Part shown: in pieces, positions 42,717 through 50,880 of the stretch
How the letters are laid out: each line of letters opens with the position of its first letter
Numbering within the stretch: the stretch's first letter is position 1
Assembly: GCA_951812575.1 (NCBI GenBank)
Contig: OX638322.1
Location: forward strand, 2,479,925 to 2,543,924
Source: Candidatus Binatia bacterium
Lineage (GTDB): Bacteria > Desulfobacterota > Binatia > Bin18
Direction of reading: 5' to 3'
DNA length: 64,000 nucleotides
Made by a program: the position numbers and the translations under genes
The notes under the pieces: model-generated
Database searches by the model: none
What the model was told of the DNA's origin: nothing
Seen by the model: only the letters and a program-made list of their open reading frames with translations

Positions 42717-43607
42717 ATGACTCCGGCTCTGATCCTCCATGGTGGTGCCGGAGCTGTGACGCCATCAGCACTGCAAGCCGAGCGTCGATCAGGATTGACG
42801 GCCGCTTTTAAGGCAGGCTGGGGTATTCTTGTTCGGGGCGGGACTGCCCTCGATGCGGTTGTGCAAGCTACCGTGACCCTCGAAGATCATCCTCTCTTCA
42901 ACGCCGGCCTTGGCTCGTGTCTGACAGAAGACGGGACCGTCGAAGTTGACGCCTCCCTCATGGATGGTTCGACATTTCAGACTGGTGCCGTGGGAGCGGC
43001 CAGGAACATCAAGAACGCCATCCGCCTTGCTCGGGAGGTCATGGCAGACGGGCGACACGTGTTCCTAGTCGGCCAGGGTGCGGAACGATTCGCACGCGAG
43101 CACGGACTGCCGCAAGCTGCGGCAGACGAACTGATTACCCCCCGTCAACACCAGCGTTGGCAGGCCCTTCGCCTAGGCTCAGGACAGGCGCAACGGACCA
43201 ACGGCGAACCCGGTACGGTGGGGGCGGTTGCCTTGGATTCGTCGGGCAGGCTGGCGGCGGCAACCTCAACCGGCGGCGTGATGGGCAAGCGCTCCGGTCG
43301 TGTGGGTGACTCCGCTGTCATTGGGGCCGGGACGTATGCGGACAGCGCAATGGGCGCCTGCTCGGCAACGGGCGATGGCGAGCAGATTATTCGGGCGACC
43401 CTGGCCCGCACGGCGGTGGAATTGCTGCGCGGCGGCAAAGACCCCGCACAGGCCGCTCGTACCGCTCTCGCTCACCTCACCCACCAGACACGAGGCGAAG
43501 CCGGTCTGATTCTGCTTGATCCCTTTGGCCGGAGGGGTGTGGCGTATACTACGGAGTCGATGAGTGTGGCATTTCGGGCTGAGGGACGTCTTGTAGTGCG
43601 GGTGTAA
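42717..43607 (+). CDS. Isoaspartyl peptidase / type III L-asparaginase (Ntn hydrolase)
   Basis: A 296-residue precursor of a plant-type asparaginase: LILHGGAGAV at the N-terminus, FNAGLGSCLTEDGTVEVDAS, and the autocleavage site EPGTVGAVALD with nucleophile Thr167 that becomes the N-terminus of the beta subunit. TSTGGVMGKRSGRVGDSAVIG follows. It cleaves isoaspartyl dipeptides or asparagine. The alpha-beta linker contains a short repeat-encoded insertion (LRLGSGQA, about residues 150-158), ahead of the cleavage site and removable on maturation. It is transcribed with its neighbours on the plus strand. Confidence 0.92.
   Translation: MTPALILHGGAGAVTPSALQAERRSGLTAAFKAGWGILVRGGTALDAVVQATVTLEDHPLFNAGLGSCLTEDGTVEVDASLMDGSTFQTGAVGAARNIKNAIRLAREVMADGRHVFLVGQGAERFAREHGLPQAAADELITPRQHQRWQALRLGSGQAQRTNGEPGTVGAVALDSSGRLAAATSTGGVMGKRSGRVGDSAVIGAGTYADSAMGACSATGDGEQIIRATLARTAVELLRGGKDPAQAARTALAHLTHQTRGEAGLILLDPFGRRGVAYTTESMSVAFRAEGRLVVRV
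43165..43189. repeat. In-frame CCCTTCG..GGACAGGC repeat within the asparaginase gene
   Basis: A copy of the dispersed element (variant CCCTTCGCCTAGGCTC then AGGACAGGC) in frame inside codons about 150-158 of the asparaginase gene, encoding ALRLGSGQA in the disposable linker. It shows the repeat can be tolerated within coding DNA. Confidence 0.75.
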
Positions 43608-43714
43608 CGGAGGTCCTCCTGACCGCCTCTGGCATTTTTGGGCGCACTAAGGATAAGATGCTCCGTCACACGGCATGAACCAAGAAGAACTCGGAAGAAA
43701 GGGGAGTAGAGTCT

Positions 43715-45349
43715 ATGGCAAAGGTTGATGGTAATTCATTAGTTGTCAAATCGCTCAAAGACGAGGGCGTGGATACTGTTTTCTACATCACTGGCGGACC
43801 GATGGTCGATGTGGCCTCCAAATGCATTGAGATTGGATTTAACTCGGTCGATGTGCGCCACGAGCAGGGGGCTTCCATGGCGGCCCATGCCTATAGTCGG
43901 GTGCTGGGCAAGCCGGGAGTGTGCTTTGCCGCCTCCGGCCCTGGCGTTACGAATCTGATCACCGGTGTGGGCAATGCCTATCTGGACGCCGTTCCGGTCG
44001 TTGCTCTGGGCGGAGCGAGTGCCATTTCCCAGGACGGCATGGGCGCGTTCCAGGAGATGGATCAGGTCGGCATGTTCAAGCCGATCACCAAAATGTCCGA
44101 GCGGGTCAAAGACGCGCGTCGCATTCCGGAAATCATCAATAAAGCCTTTCGCGTGGCCACCAGCGGCCAGCCGGGTCCGGTCTATGTCGATCTGCCGGGC
44201 GATGTGCTCTACCGGGTGGTTGAAGAAGAGGAAGTCACGTTTCCCAAACGGCCCCATCAGGTCCCGCGGGTGGGCGGTGATCCGGCCTTGGTCAAGGAGG
44301 CGGTGGCGTTGCTGAAGGCGGCTGAGAGGCCTCTGGTGATTACCGGCACCGGCATCATCTGGTCGGGCGCAATGCAGGAACTCCAGGAGTTTGTTGAAAC
44401 GACCGGCATTCCCTTTTACACCACCCCACAGGGGCGTGGCGTCATTCCTGAGGATCATGCCCTGAGCTTTCTGGGCGCGCGCAACCGGGCCTGGAAAGAG
44501 GCCGATGTGGTGCTGGTTGTCGGCACGCGCTTCAATTTCATTCTGGGTTTTGGACAGGCGCCGCGTTTTGCGGAAGATGTCAAGATGATTCAGGTCGATA
44601 TCGCGGACGAAGAGATCGGCCGCAACCGCGCGGTTGATGTCGGGATCGTGGGTGACGCCAAGGTGGTCTTACGCCAACTGATCGACGAGGCCAGCGACTC
44701 TTTCCAGGGCCGGGACGAACTGGCCTGGATCGATACGCTGCGCGGCTATGACCAACGCTCTCAGGAAAAGATGAGTGCCATCATGCAGGCGGACACCTCG
44801 CCCATGCACCCCCTCCGCTTGTGCAAGGAGGTCCGGGACTTTATGGACCGCGACGCCATTATTGTCGTCGACGGCCACGAGATTCTCAACTTTGCGCGGC
44901 AATCGGTGCCGACCAACGCTCCCGGCCACCGGGTCAACGCCGGCCCGAACGGCTGTATGGGCGTGGCCGTGCCGTTCGGACTGGGCGCAAAAGTGGCCAA
45001 ACCGGACACCCAGGTCATTGTCCTCAGCGGAGACGGTTCGTTTGGTATGAACGGCATGGAAATCGATACCATGGTCCGCAAGAACATTCCGGCCATCATC
45101 GTCATCAGCAATAATGGCGGCTGGGCTGGCGCGGGGGTGATGAACGCCGGACGCGACCTGGGCTTCAGCCGGTATGATGAGATGGCCAAGGTGTTCGGGG
45201 CGCACGGCGAGTTTGTCGAAAGGCCAGAGGATATTCGGCCGGCACTCGAACGCGCGGTCGCCTCGGGCAAGCCGGCAGTGGTCAACGTGGTGACCGACCC
45301 CAGCGCGCGGTCGTCAACCCAGTCGTTTGCCGCCTACCGGGCAATTTAA
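43715..45349 (+). CDS. Thiamine-diphosphate-dependent enzyme (acetolactate synthase / oxalyl-CoA decarboxylase-like)
   Basis: A 544-residue ThDP enzyme with the three usual domains. The pyrimidine domain (1-170) has the activating Glu50 in VRHEQGASMAA and ASGPGVTNLITGV. A central domain (about 190-330) starts PLVITGTGIIWSG. The diphosphate domain has the GDGSFGMNGMEIDTM..SNNGG motif for Mg-ThDP. It lacks the FAD/quinone segments of pyruvate oxidase as far as can be seen. Oxalyl-CoA decarboxylase, benzaldehyde lyase and 2-hydroxyacyl-CoA lyase are candidates. GGGGAG precedes the ATG. Confidence 0.88.
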   Translation: MAKVDGNSLVVKSLKDEGVDTVFYITGGPMVDVASKCIEIGFNSVDVRHEQGASMAAHAYSRVLGKPGVCFAASGPGVTNLITGVGNAYLDAVPVVALGGASAISQDGMGAFQEMDQVGMFKPITKMSERVKDARRIPEIINKAFRVATSGQPGPVYVDLPGDVLYRVVEEEEVTFPKRPHQVPRVGGDPALVKEAVALLKAAERPLVITGTGIIWSGAMQELQEFVETTGIPFYTTPQGRGVIPEDHALSFLGARNRAWKEADVVLVVGTRFNFILGFGQAPRFAEDVKMIQVDIADEEIGRNRAVDVGIVGDAKVVLRQLIDEASDSFQGRDELAWIDTLRGYDQRSQEKMSAIMQADTSPMHPLRLCKEVRDFMDRDAIIVVDGHEILNFARQSVPTNAPGHRVNAGPNGCMGVAVPFGLGAKVAKPDTQVIVLSGDGSFGMNGMEIDTMVRKNIPAIIVISNNGGWAGAGVMNAGRDLGFSRYDEMAKVFGAHGEFVERPEDIRPALERAVASGKPAVVNVVTDPSARSSTQSFAAYRAI

Positions 45350-45430
45350 CTCTCGGGTTCACTCTCGGGGTCAGAGGGCGGGCCGTTCAGGCCCGCCCTG
45401 GTCTGCACTCCCTGCCGGGACGGTCCGCAC

Positions 45431-46009
45431 ATGTCCGACATCGAAGAAATCTTGACCTTCTGGTTTGACGAAGTCCGGGACGAGCCGGCCTATTTTGAAG
45501 AATACGCCCCGCGCTGGTTTGTCCAGAATGCCGACTTCGACCGGCAGATCGTCCAGCGTTTCCAGGCCGATTATGAGCTGGCCGCTCAAGGTCAACTCAC
45601 CCACTGGACGGAGACGGCGCGGGGCGGACTAGCGCTTATCCTGGTCCTGGATCAGTTTCCCCGCAATATGTTCCGCAACGACCCGCGCGCCTTTGCGACC
45701 GACCCGCTGGCATGGCAGATAGCAAAGCAAATGATCGCTGCGGGGTTTGACCGGCAGTTGCGTCTGATCGAACGCTATTTCGTATACGTCCCGTTTATGC
45801 ATAGCGAGGATCGTACACATCAGCAGCGCTCGGTCATGCTCTTTCAGCAGTTGGCCGAAGAGCGCGCCTATTTTGATACCTCCTATGCGGTCAGACATCA
45901 GGAGGTGATAGACCGCTTCGGTCGGTTTCCCCACCGCAACACCGTCCTGGGCCGGGCTTCAACACCGGCGGAATTAGAGTTTCTCAAGCAGTTCGGCTCT
46001 TCATTTTAG
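45431..46009 (+). CDS. DUF924-family protein
   Basis: A 192-residue helical protein of the DUF924 family, TPR-like. It starts EEILTFWFDE, then RWFVQNADFDRQIVQRF, the family hallmark LALILVLDQFPRNMFRNDPRAF, and MHSEDRTHQQRSVMLF. Function is unknown in the family; a substrate-binding pocket around DQFPRN is presumed. It is 81 bp after the ThDP gene in the same direction. No signal peptide is visible. Confidence 0.92.
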   Translation: MSDIEEILTFWFDEVRDEPAYFEEYAPRWFVQNADFDRQIVQRFQADYELAAQGQLTHWTETARGGLALILVLDQFPRNMFRNDPRAFATDPLAWQIAKQMIAAGFDRQLRLIERYFVYVPFMHSEDRTHQQRSVMLFQQLAEERAYFDTSYAVRHQEVIDRFGRFPHRNTVLGRASTPAELEFLKQFGSSF

Positions 46010-46118
46010 ACTGTGGCCTTCTGTAGCGTGCCGGGTACGGGGTGTAGCCTTTTCTCCGCAGGCTGGATATCCTGCCCGTCTGGTATCCATACATAGTCAT
46101 CGTGAGGAGTTGAAACGC

Positions 46119-47114
46119 ATGGGGGAAGCCATACACGCAATTGTCATCAACAGGGTTGAGAAGAAAATCTCGTCCGAGCTGAAAGAAATCACGCTGGACG
46201 ATCTGCCAGCCGGGGATGTGACCGTCAACGTCGCCTATTCCACGCTGAACTACAAAGACGGCCTGGCCGTCACCGGGACCGCGCCCATTGCGCGCACCTA
46301 CCCCATGATTGGCGGGATCGACTTGGCCGGGACGGTCGAGGCGTCGAGTTCGCCAGCCTATCAGCCTGGAGATAAGGTCTTGATCACCGGCTGGGAACTC
46401 AGCATGAGCCACGGCGGTGGCTATGCCCAGAAACAGCGGGTCAAATCCGAATGGCTGACGCGCGTGCCTGACGCCTTCAGCCTCAAACAAGCCATGGCCG
46501 TGGGCACGGCCGGCTATACGGCCATGCTCTGTATCCTGGACCTGGAGCGCATGGGCGTAACACCCGGAGAGAAAGAGGTGATTGTGACCGGGGCCGCGGG
46601 CGGCGTCGGTAGCGTAGCGGTCGCCGTGCTATCCCAGCTTGGTTACAAAGTGGCGGCATCAACCGGACGACCGGAACTGAGCGACTATCTCACCGGTCTG
46701 GGCGCCTCGACCATTGTTGAACGGGCCGAACTCGCCGAGCCCTCGGGCCGCCCGCTGGACGCCGAGCGCTGGGCGGGCGGTGTCGACTCCGTGGGCGGAC
46801 AGACCTTGGCCTCGGTTCTGCGGGGGACCTGTTACGGCGGGGCGGTGGCGGCCTGTGGTCTGGCCGGCGGGGCTGATCTGCCGACCTCGGTTCTGCCATT
46901 CATTCTGCGGAACGTCAGTTTGATCGGGGTGGACTCCGTAATGTGTCCCAACCCCAAACGGCAAACGGCCTGGGACCGTCTCGCCCAGGACCTGCCGCTG
47001 GAAAGGCTGGACGCCATGACCGTGGTGGAACCCATGTCCAAAGTGTTGGAGCTGGCCCCGCAGATTTTACGCGGACAGGTCCGTGGCCGCGTGGTCATTG
47101 ATGTGAATGCCTGA
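46119..47114 (+). CDS. acuI: Acrylyl-CoA reductase AcuI / YhdH-like MDR oxidoreductase
   Basis: A 331-residue medium-chain reductase. A catalytic N-terminal domain without zinc-ligand cysteines has STLNYKDGLAVTGTAPIAR and MIGGIDLAGTVEASS. The NADPH-binding Rossmann motif is VIVTGAAGGVGSVAVAVL near residue 155, and LIGVDSVMCPNPKR is typical of the AcuI/YhdH branch. It reduces acryloyl-CoA to propionyl-CoA in 3-hydroxypropionate or DMSP catabolism. GAGGAG upstream places the start at 46119 rather than at the upstream TTG. Confidence 0.9.
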   Translation: MGEAIHAIVINRVEKKISSELKEITLDDLPAGDVTVNVAYSTLNYKDGLAVTGTAPIARTYPMIGGIDLAGTVEASSSPAYQPGDKVLITGWELSMSHGGGYAQKQRVKSEWLTRVPDAFSLKQAMAVGTAGYTAMLCILDLERMGVTPGEKEVIVTGAAGGVGSVAVAVLSQLGYKVAASTGRPELSDYLTGLGASTIVERAELAEPSGRPLDAERWAGGVDSVGGQTLASVLRGTCYGGAVAACGLAGGADLPTSVLPFILRNVSLIGVDSVMCPNPKRQTAWDRLAQDLPLERLDAMTVVEPMSKVLELAPQILRGQVRGRVVIDVNA

Positions 47115-47137
47115 GTTCGACGGGAAAAGGTAGTAAC

Positions 47138-47644
47138 TTGGCCGTGACTGGTACGAACAACGGCGCCGCCGAAGAACATCTCAGCCTCCCGGCCCGAGAC
47201 CTTCACTTCCCCACCAACCGCTCCATGGGAGAGCTATTCATCCGGGATGGAGTGCATCGCGCGGATGACTATGCCTTCTGGGAGCCGATTGGTCGGGCGC
47301 AGGGGAGTTTTTCTATCCCCGCGGGTAAAGAACTCCGGCTCAACGTCAACCCGCAGGCGTCTACCGATCTTTCGCCATTTCGCGCTATCCCTGGGCACGC
47401 CATTCAATACCTGCAACTCTCGGCCTCGCGGATAAATAATGACAGCCTGGCCCATCTGGCCCATCTGACCGGGCTGCGCGTGCTGTGGCTATACGATACA
47501 CGCATCAGTGACGCCGGCCTAGTCCATCTGCAAAGCCTGAGCGGGCTGCGGGTGCTCAATCTGCGCAGCACGCTGGCCAGTCGCGGTGGCATCGACGCGC
47601 TTCAGGCAAAGCTGCCCAAGTGCGAGTTTCGCCGGCCGTGGTAA
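47138..47644 (+). CDS. Leucine-rich-repeat-like protein
   Basis: A 168-residue protein with a roughly 75-residue non-repetitive N-terminus and then about three leucine-rich units: IQYLQLSASRINNDSLAHLA, LTGLRVLWLYDTRISDAGLV and LSGLRVLNLRSTLASRGGID. Spacing and DAGL..L motifs resemble cysteine-containing or GALA-type LRRs. The start may be TTG at 47138 or a later GTG. No signal peptide or anchor. A protein-binding role is likely. A dispersed palindrome begins 16 bp after its stop. Confidence 0.7.
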   Translation: MAVTGTNNGAAEEHLSLPARDLHFPTNRSMGELFIRDGVHRADDYAFWEPIGRAQGSFSIPAGKELRLNVNPQASTDLSPFRAIPGHAIQYLQLSASRINNDSLAHLAHLTGLRVLWLYDTRISDAGLVHLQSLSGLRVLNLRSTLASRGGIDALQAKLPKCEFRRPW

Positions 47645-47659
47645 AGGGGAGGCCCTTTG

Positions 47660-47683
47660 TCGGATTACGCTACGCTAATCCGA
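47660..47683. repeat. TCGGATTA..TAATCCGA palindromic repeat, third copy
   Basis: TCGGATTA-CGCTACGC-TAATCCGA, one loop base different from the copies at 23851-23874 and 31237-31258, in the 60-bp gap between two convergent genes. Could serve as a bidirectional transcription end. Confidence 0.7.
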
Positions 47684-47705
47684 CCTGTGTTTTCGTCCAA
47701 CCGAC

Positions 47706-48164
47706 CTAGGATTGTTCCATCTCAACCAACTCCAGCACGGTTCCGTCCGGGTCTTTGAAACACACAAAGCGTGCGCTGGGCGCGTCGGGAGGATCGAGCA
47801 GGACGGGCTCGGAGATAAATTCGACTCCGTTCTCCTTCAGGGTTTGGACATCGGCATCAAGATTCGCGCTGAGCAGAGCAATCCGAGCGATACCGAGATG
47901 GTACAGATGCGGGTACGGCGGGTCGTTGTCTCGGGGTTCTTTCCATTCCAAGAGATCGATAAGCGGTGTGGTGGGAGAGCCTTCTAACTGGAGCAAGGCA
48001 CCCCGTACAAGATACGGCGGCATGCCGACCGCGGCCGCCACTTCTGGGGTGTTCCGCTCCGGCACTTCCCACATGACCTTGAACCCGAGCAGTTCGTAAA
48101 ACTGACGCGAACGCTCATAATCACGACAGTTGACATTGACGTGCATCATTCCCGAGATGTGCAT
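47706..48164 (-). CDS. VOC-family protein
   Basis: A 152-residue VOC-fold protein: MMHVNVNCRDYERSRQFYEL, GIARIALLSANLDADVQTL and FKDPDGTVLELVEM. His in MMHVN and Glu in LELVE are the expected ligands; the second module has Arg-Ile where His is often found. The N-terminal MHVNVNC is typical of bleomycin-resistance/dioxygenase-like members. It faces the LRR-like gene. Substrate unknown. Confidence 0.87.
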   Translation of the reverse strand: MHISGMMHVNVNCRDYERSRQFYELLGFKVMWEVPERNTPEVAAAVGMPPYLVRGALLQLEGSPTTPLIDLLEWKEPRDNDPPYPHLYHLGIARIALLSANLDADVQTLKENGVEFISEPVLLDPPDAPSARFVCFKDPDGTVLELVEMEQS

Positions 48165-48226
48165 AACAGCCTCCTCGCTCTATAGGGCGTCTTTCGAGGA
48201 CAATGGTCTGTATGAAAAAGAGGACA

Positions 48227-48258
48227 ACTCTCGGAAACCAAGTCGGGCTTCCGAGAGT
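48227..48258 (-). terminator. Terminator-like hairpin after the enoyl-CoA hydratase gene
   Basis: A ten-bp perfect stem ACTCTCGGAA / TTCCGAGAGT with a 12-nt loop, 10 bp past the stop at 48268. On the minus strand a T-run (CTCTTTTTC) follows a few bases after the stem. Confidence 0.6.
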
Positions 48259-48267
48259 AGAGAGAAC

Positions 48268-49089
48268 TTACTTGCCGGTATAGCCGGGGTTGGTAGGACT
48301 ATCGAGCCAGTCGCGCCGTTTCTCGTACGGTAGATCAATATAGGTCTGCATGGCCAGCAGGCCGTCGTCGGACAGCATGGTCTCCAGAAAGGCCGAGCTT
48401 TCTATGTCGAGTCCGGCGGCGAGGTGGGTATCGTTGCCGGCGTAGACCGAGTGCTTGGCGCGGGCGACGGCAATCGGCGGGAAATTCGCAATCTCACGGG
48501 CGATTTCCGTGGCGCGGGCGAGCGCGTCATCGGCCACTTCGTGGACCAGACCGAAATGGAGCGCCTCGTCGGGCGGGACCACGCGAGAGCGAATCACAAA
48601 CTCAAGCGCACGTCCGATCCCGATCAGCCGCGACAGGCGCTGGGTGCCGCTGCCGCCGGGAAGAATGCCGAGTTTGACTTCCGGAAACCCATACCGATAG
48701 TCACCCTTCTGGCCGATACGCAGGTCGCACGACAGGCTGAGTTCAAACCCCCCGCCCATGGTGTCTCCGTTCATGGCAACGATAATCGCCTTGGGCAGCT
48801 CGCTCAAATTCTTCAGCATGGCATGATAGGCCGCGGTGAGTGAGGTGCCGGCCTGACGCATGGCTTCCCGGTCCTTGGCCAAATCAACCAGTTCTTCCAC
48901 GCTGTAGTGGGTAATGAACTTGCCCTCCATCGCGCCGGTCAACACGACGGCCCGGATAGCAGGGTCGCGCCAGTCCTCAATCAGCTTCCACAATTCTTGG
49001 GTGCCTTCCGCACAGAAATAATTCATCGGTGGGTTATGGTATTTTGCGATTACGACCCCGTCGCTCTGTTCAGTCTGCCAATAGCTCAT
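48268..49089 (-). CDS. Enoyl-CoA hydratase/isomerase family protein (crotonase)
   Basis: A 273-residue crotonase. The oxyanion loop GDTMGGGFELSLSCDLRIG carries the first catalytic Glu (in FEL). FPEVKLGILPGGSGTQRL carries the second. Both are present, so hydratase chemistry on an enoyl-CoA is expected. The N-terminus has YHNPPMNYFCAEGTQEL in place of the usual NPPVNALS. The start at 49089 is supported by AGAGGA upstream. It would complement the acyl-CoA dehydrogenase pair at 40-42.6 kb, though it lies in a different transcription unit. Confidence 0.92.
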   Translation of the reverse strand: MSYWQTEQSDGVVIAKYHNPPMNYFCAEGTQELWKLIEDWRDPAIRAVVLTGAMEGKFITHYSVEELVDLAKDREAMRQAGTSLTAAYHAMLKNLSELPKAIIVAMNGDTMGGGFELSLSCDLRIGQKGDYRYGFPEVKLGILPGGSGTQRLSRLIGIGRALEFVIRSRVVPPDEALHFGLVHEVADDALARATEIAREIANFPPIAVARAKHSVYAGNDTHLAAGLDIESSAFLETMLSDDGLLAMQTYIDLPYEKRRDWLDSPTNPGYTGK

Positions 49090-49187
49090 ATGCGTGTCCT
49101 CTTCTCTGTCTAAACTAGCCACTTGGAAACCCACCCCGGCGCTAACGCGCCACTCCTCCGAGGAGGGGATGGGGGAAGGGAAAAAAA

Positions 49188-49212
49188 GAGCCCACCGGGG
49201 TGCGATGGGCTC
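49188..49212 (-). terminator. Strong rho-independent terminator of the small Cys protein gene
   Basis: Stem GAGCCCA / TGGGCTC with an 11-nt loop. On the minus strand it is followed by TTTTTTT. It lies about 40 bp past the stop of the 68-residue gene. Confidence 0.85.
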
Positions 49213-49254
49213 GTATGCTGTATCAACGCGAGTATCGCTGGTCAGCGCCGGCGC

Positions 49255-49461
49255 TTAGCGGTCTGCCTTTCGGGACTTAATTGTCACGATCTTTTTCTCG
49301 GCGTCCTGAGCGGTTTCCCAGGCATCGTGCTTGGTAGCACAGCACATCAGCACCCTGACCAGGGTGTCTTTATGCTCGACGCCAGTCTCGTCCTGACAGG
49401 GACCACAGGACCAGAGATCCTCTTTAATGTCGCCGATTTCTCCACCAATCACTTGTGGCAT
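49255..49461 (-). CDS. Small acidic protein with Cys pairs, function unknown
   Basis: A 68-residue protein starting MPQVIGGEIGDIKED. It has a CxxC (WSCGPCQDE) and an adjacent Cys pair (VLMCCATKHDAW), which together could bind a metal. It then has an ordinary charged C-terminus (KIVTIKSRKADR). A near-perfect AGGAGGTGACT ribosome site upstream and a strong terminator downstream show a genuine, well-expressed gene despite its size. It resembles no family I can name. Confidence 0.75.
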   Translation of the reverse strand: MPQVIGGEIGDIKEDLWSCGPCQDETGVEHKDTLVRVLMCCATKHDAWETAQDAEKKIVTIKSRKADR

Positions 49462-49583
49462 AGTCACCTCCTGTTTTTTCTTTTCTTATAGCGCAAGAGC
49501 TATTATAAGGTCCAGGGGTTGATATCCAGGCAAGGCCGTGCAACTCAATACGCAGAGACATATCCACAAAGGAGGATGCCAGA

Positions 49584-49880
49584 ATGGGTACAACGGTCGT
49601 TCTGCTGGAAGTACAGGTCAAACCTGAATGCGTGCAAGAGGTGAAAGACTATCTGAAAGAGGCATTACCGGATACGCGCGCCTACGATGGCTGCCAGAGT
49701 ATTGATATCTACGGCAATCTCGACGAGTCGAACAACCTCGTGTTCTACGAACGCTGGGATTCCCGCGAGCACTATCAGAAATATCTGAATTGGCGGACCG
49801 AGAGAGGCGATTTTGAGAACCTCAGCTCAAAGCTGGCCAGTCCGGCGAGTATTCGGTATTACGACCGCATTGATGTATAG
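49584..49880 (+). CDS. ABM-family (antibiotic biosynthesis monooxygenase-like) protein
   Basis: A 98-residue single ferredoxin-like fold: TVVLLEVQVKPECVQEVKDY, ALPDTRAYDGCQSIDIYGN and LVFYERWDSREHYQKYLNWR. Members form dimers and act as small monooxygenases or quinol-forming enzymes, or have no known activity. GGAGG lies eight bases before the ATG. A perfect terminator follows, so it forms a single-gene unit. Confidence 0.9.
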   Translation: MGTTVVLLEVQVKPECVQEVKDYLKEALPDTRAYDGCQSIDIYGNLDESNNLVFYERWDSREHYQKYLNWRTERGDFENLSSKLASPASIRYYDRIDV

Positions 49881-49910
49881 CGCGTCCTGCCCTGATTTGG
49901 ATTTTGAGAC

Positions 49911-49935
49911 AGGCCGGCTTTGCCGGCCTTTTTTT
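49911..49935 (+). terminator. Rho-independent terminator
   Basis: An 8-bp perfect stem AGGCCGGC / GCCGGCCT with loop TTT followed by a T-run, 30 bp past the ABM gene stop. The DNA from here to 50040 becomes strikingly AT-rich and holds no gene. Confidence 0.92.
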
Positions 49936-50040
49936 GTTAATCAGTAATAAGAAATAGACACTACGTATTAATAGGGGTACAGAATTTATCTTTACATTAC
50001 AAGGACTTATATATATCTGGTTGTGAATCGATTTCTTAAT

Positions 50041-50880
50041 TCACAGGTTTTTCTCGTGCCAAGTAAGAAAACGTTTCATAGTAACATCATAGAGCGTACG
50101 AGGAGCGTCAACGGGTAAATCGAGTTGTTCCTTTACTCGTTTTGCTAAGTCCTTATGTGTCCAAGGATAGAGTTGATACTTGAGAATCAAGACAAACCCT
50201 CCTTCTTGTCGGACTTCCTCCATCCAATGGGCGGGAAACATTCTAACGACAAATACCGGACGAATACCTAAATACTTGCAGAGTCTGATTTTGATCGTCA
50301 GTTCGTCATGGTTCATATAACCGAGTGTGTTCTTAACTTCGATACCGTAGGCCACGCCATCCTTCTCGAAAATGAAATCTAGATCGTGACCAGACTCCTC
50401 CCATTCTTTGTCACGAAACCTATTAACGTTACGTCCCTTCATAACAAACTGAGATCGCGCGAATCCTTCGAGGATCATACTTTCGCCGTGGAGCCTAAGC
50501 GCAGCCCCGATATTCGGGTCGGCATATTCTTCCACAAGCGTGACAAGACGGGAGGCGCTCCGACGGTAATATCGGAAGGAGCGATGCCATAGTAGCATAA
50601 TCGACCCGCCTGTTTTGATCCCTCTTTTCTCTCGTCTTATAAGCCCCTGTGCCTCTAAGTCTCGTAATGCACGGTTCGTGATCCAATGGAAATAGCTTCC
50701 TTCATTCTGTACTTCGAGCTGCCGAGAGAAAAAAACCGCTTCTCGGTTCTTATCGAAGAAATCGCTAAGCCGTGCTCGTGCGTCACGTTCCTTTGGGTCG
50801 GGGGGACGATGTGGGTAATTGTCTGGATCAGGAGAGAAATCTTGGTAATCTGCCAATGAGATCGTATCCCAGCATATCAC
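50041..50880 (-). CDS. wHTH - PD-(D/E)XK nuclease-like protein, possibly fused to a VapC start
   Basis: Up to 279 residues. Residues about 35-90 look like a winged helix (HWITNRALRDLEAQGLIRR), followed by a basic helix. The nuclease signature is GHDLDFIF (Asp166/168) with YGIEVKNT (Glu181-x-Lys183). The GTG start overlaps the antitoxin stop (GTGA). The first six residues, MICWDT, match the start of VapC PIN toxins (WDTS), and homology to that family ends there. TTG at 50856 (…ADYQDFSPDPDNY) may be the native start. The gene is AT-rich relative to flanks, consistent with acquisition. Confidence 0.7.
   Translation of the reverse strand: MICWDTISLADYQDFSPDPDNYPHRPPDPKERDARARLSDFFDKNREAVFFSRQLEVQNEGSYFHWITNRALRDLEAQGLIRREKRGIKTGGSIMLLWHRSFRYYRRSASRLVTLVEEYADPNIGAALRLHGESMILEGFARSQFVMKGRNVNRFRDKEWEESGHDLDFIFEKDGVAYGIEVKNTLGYMNHDELTIKIRLCKYLGIRPVFVVRMFPAHWMEEVRQEGGFVLILKYQLYPWTHKDLAKRVKEQLDLPVDAPRTLYDVTMKRFLTWHEKNL

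Noticed and set aside
49141-49180. Hairpin CCTCCGAGGAGG before the small Cys gene's terminator, considered as a second terminator
   Set aside because: No T-run on either side; more likely a fragment of a dispersed intergenic repeat.
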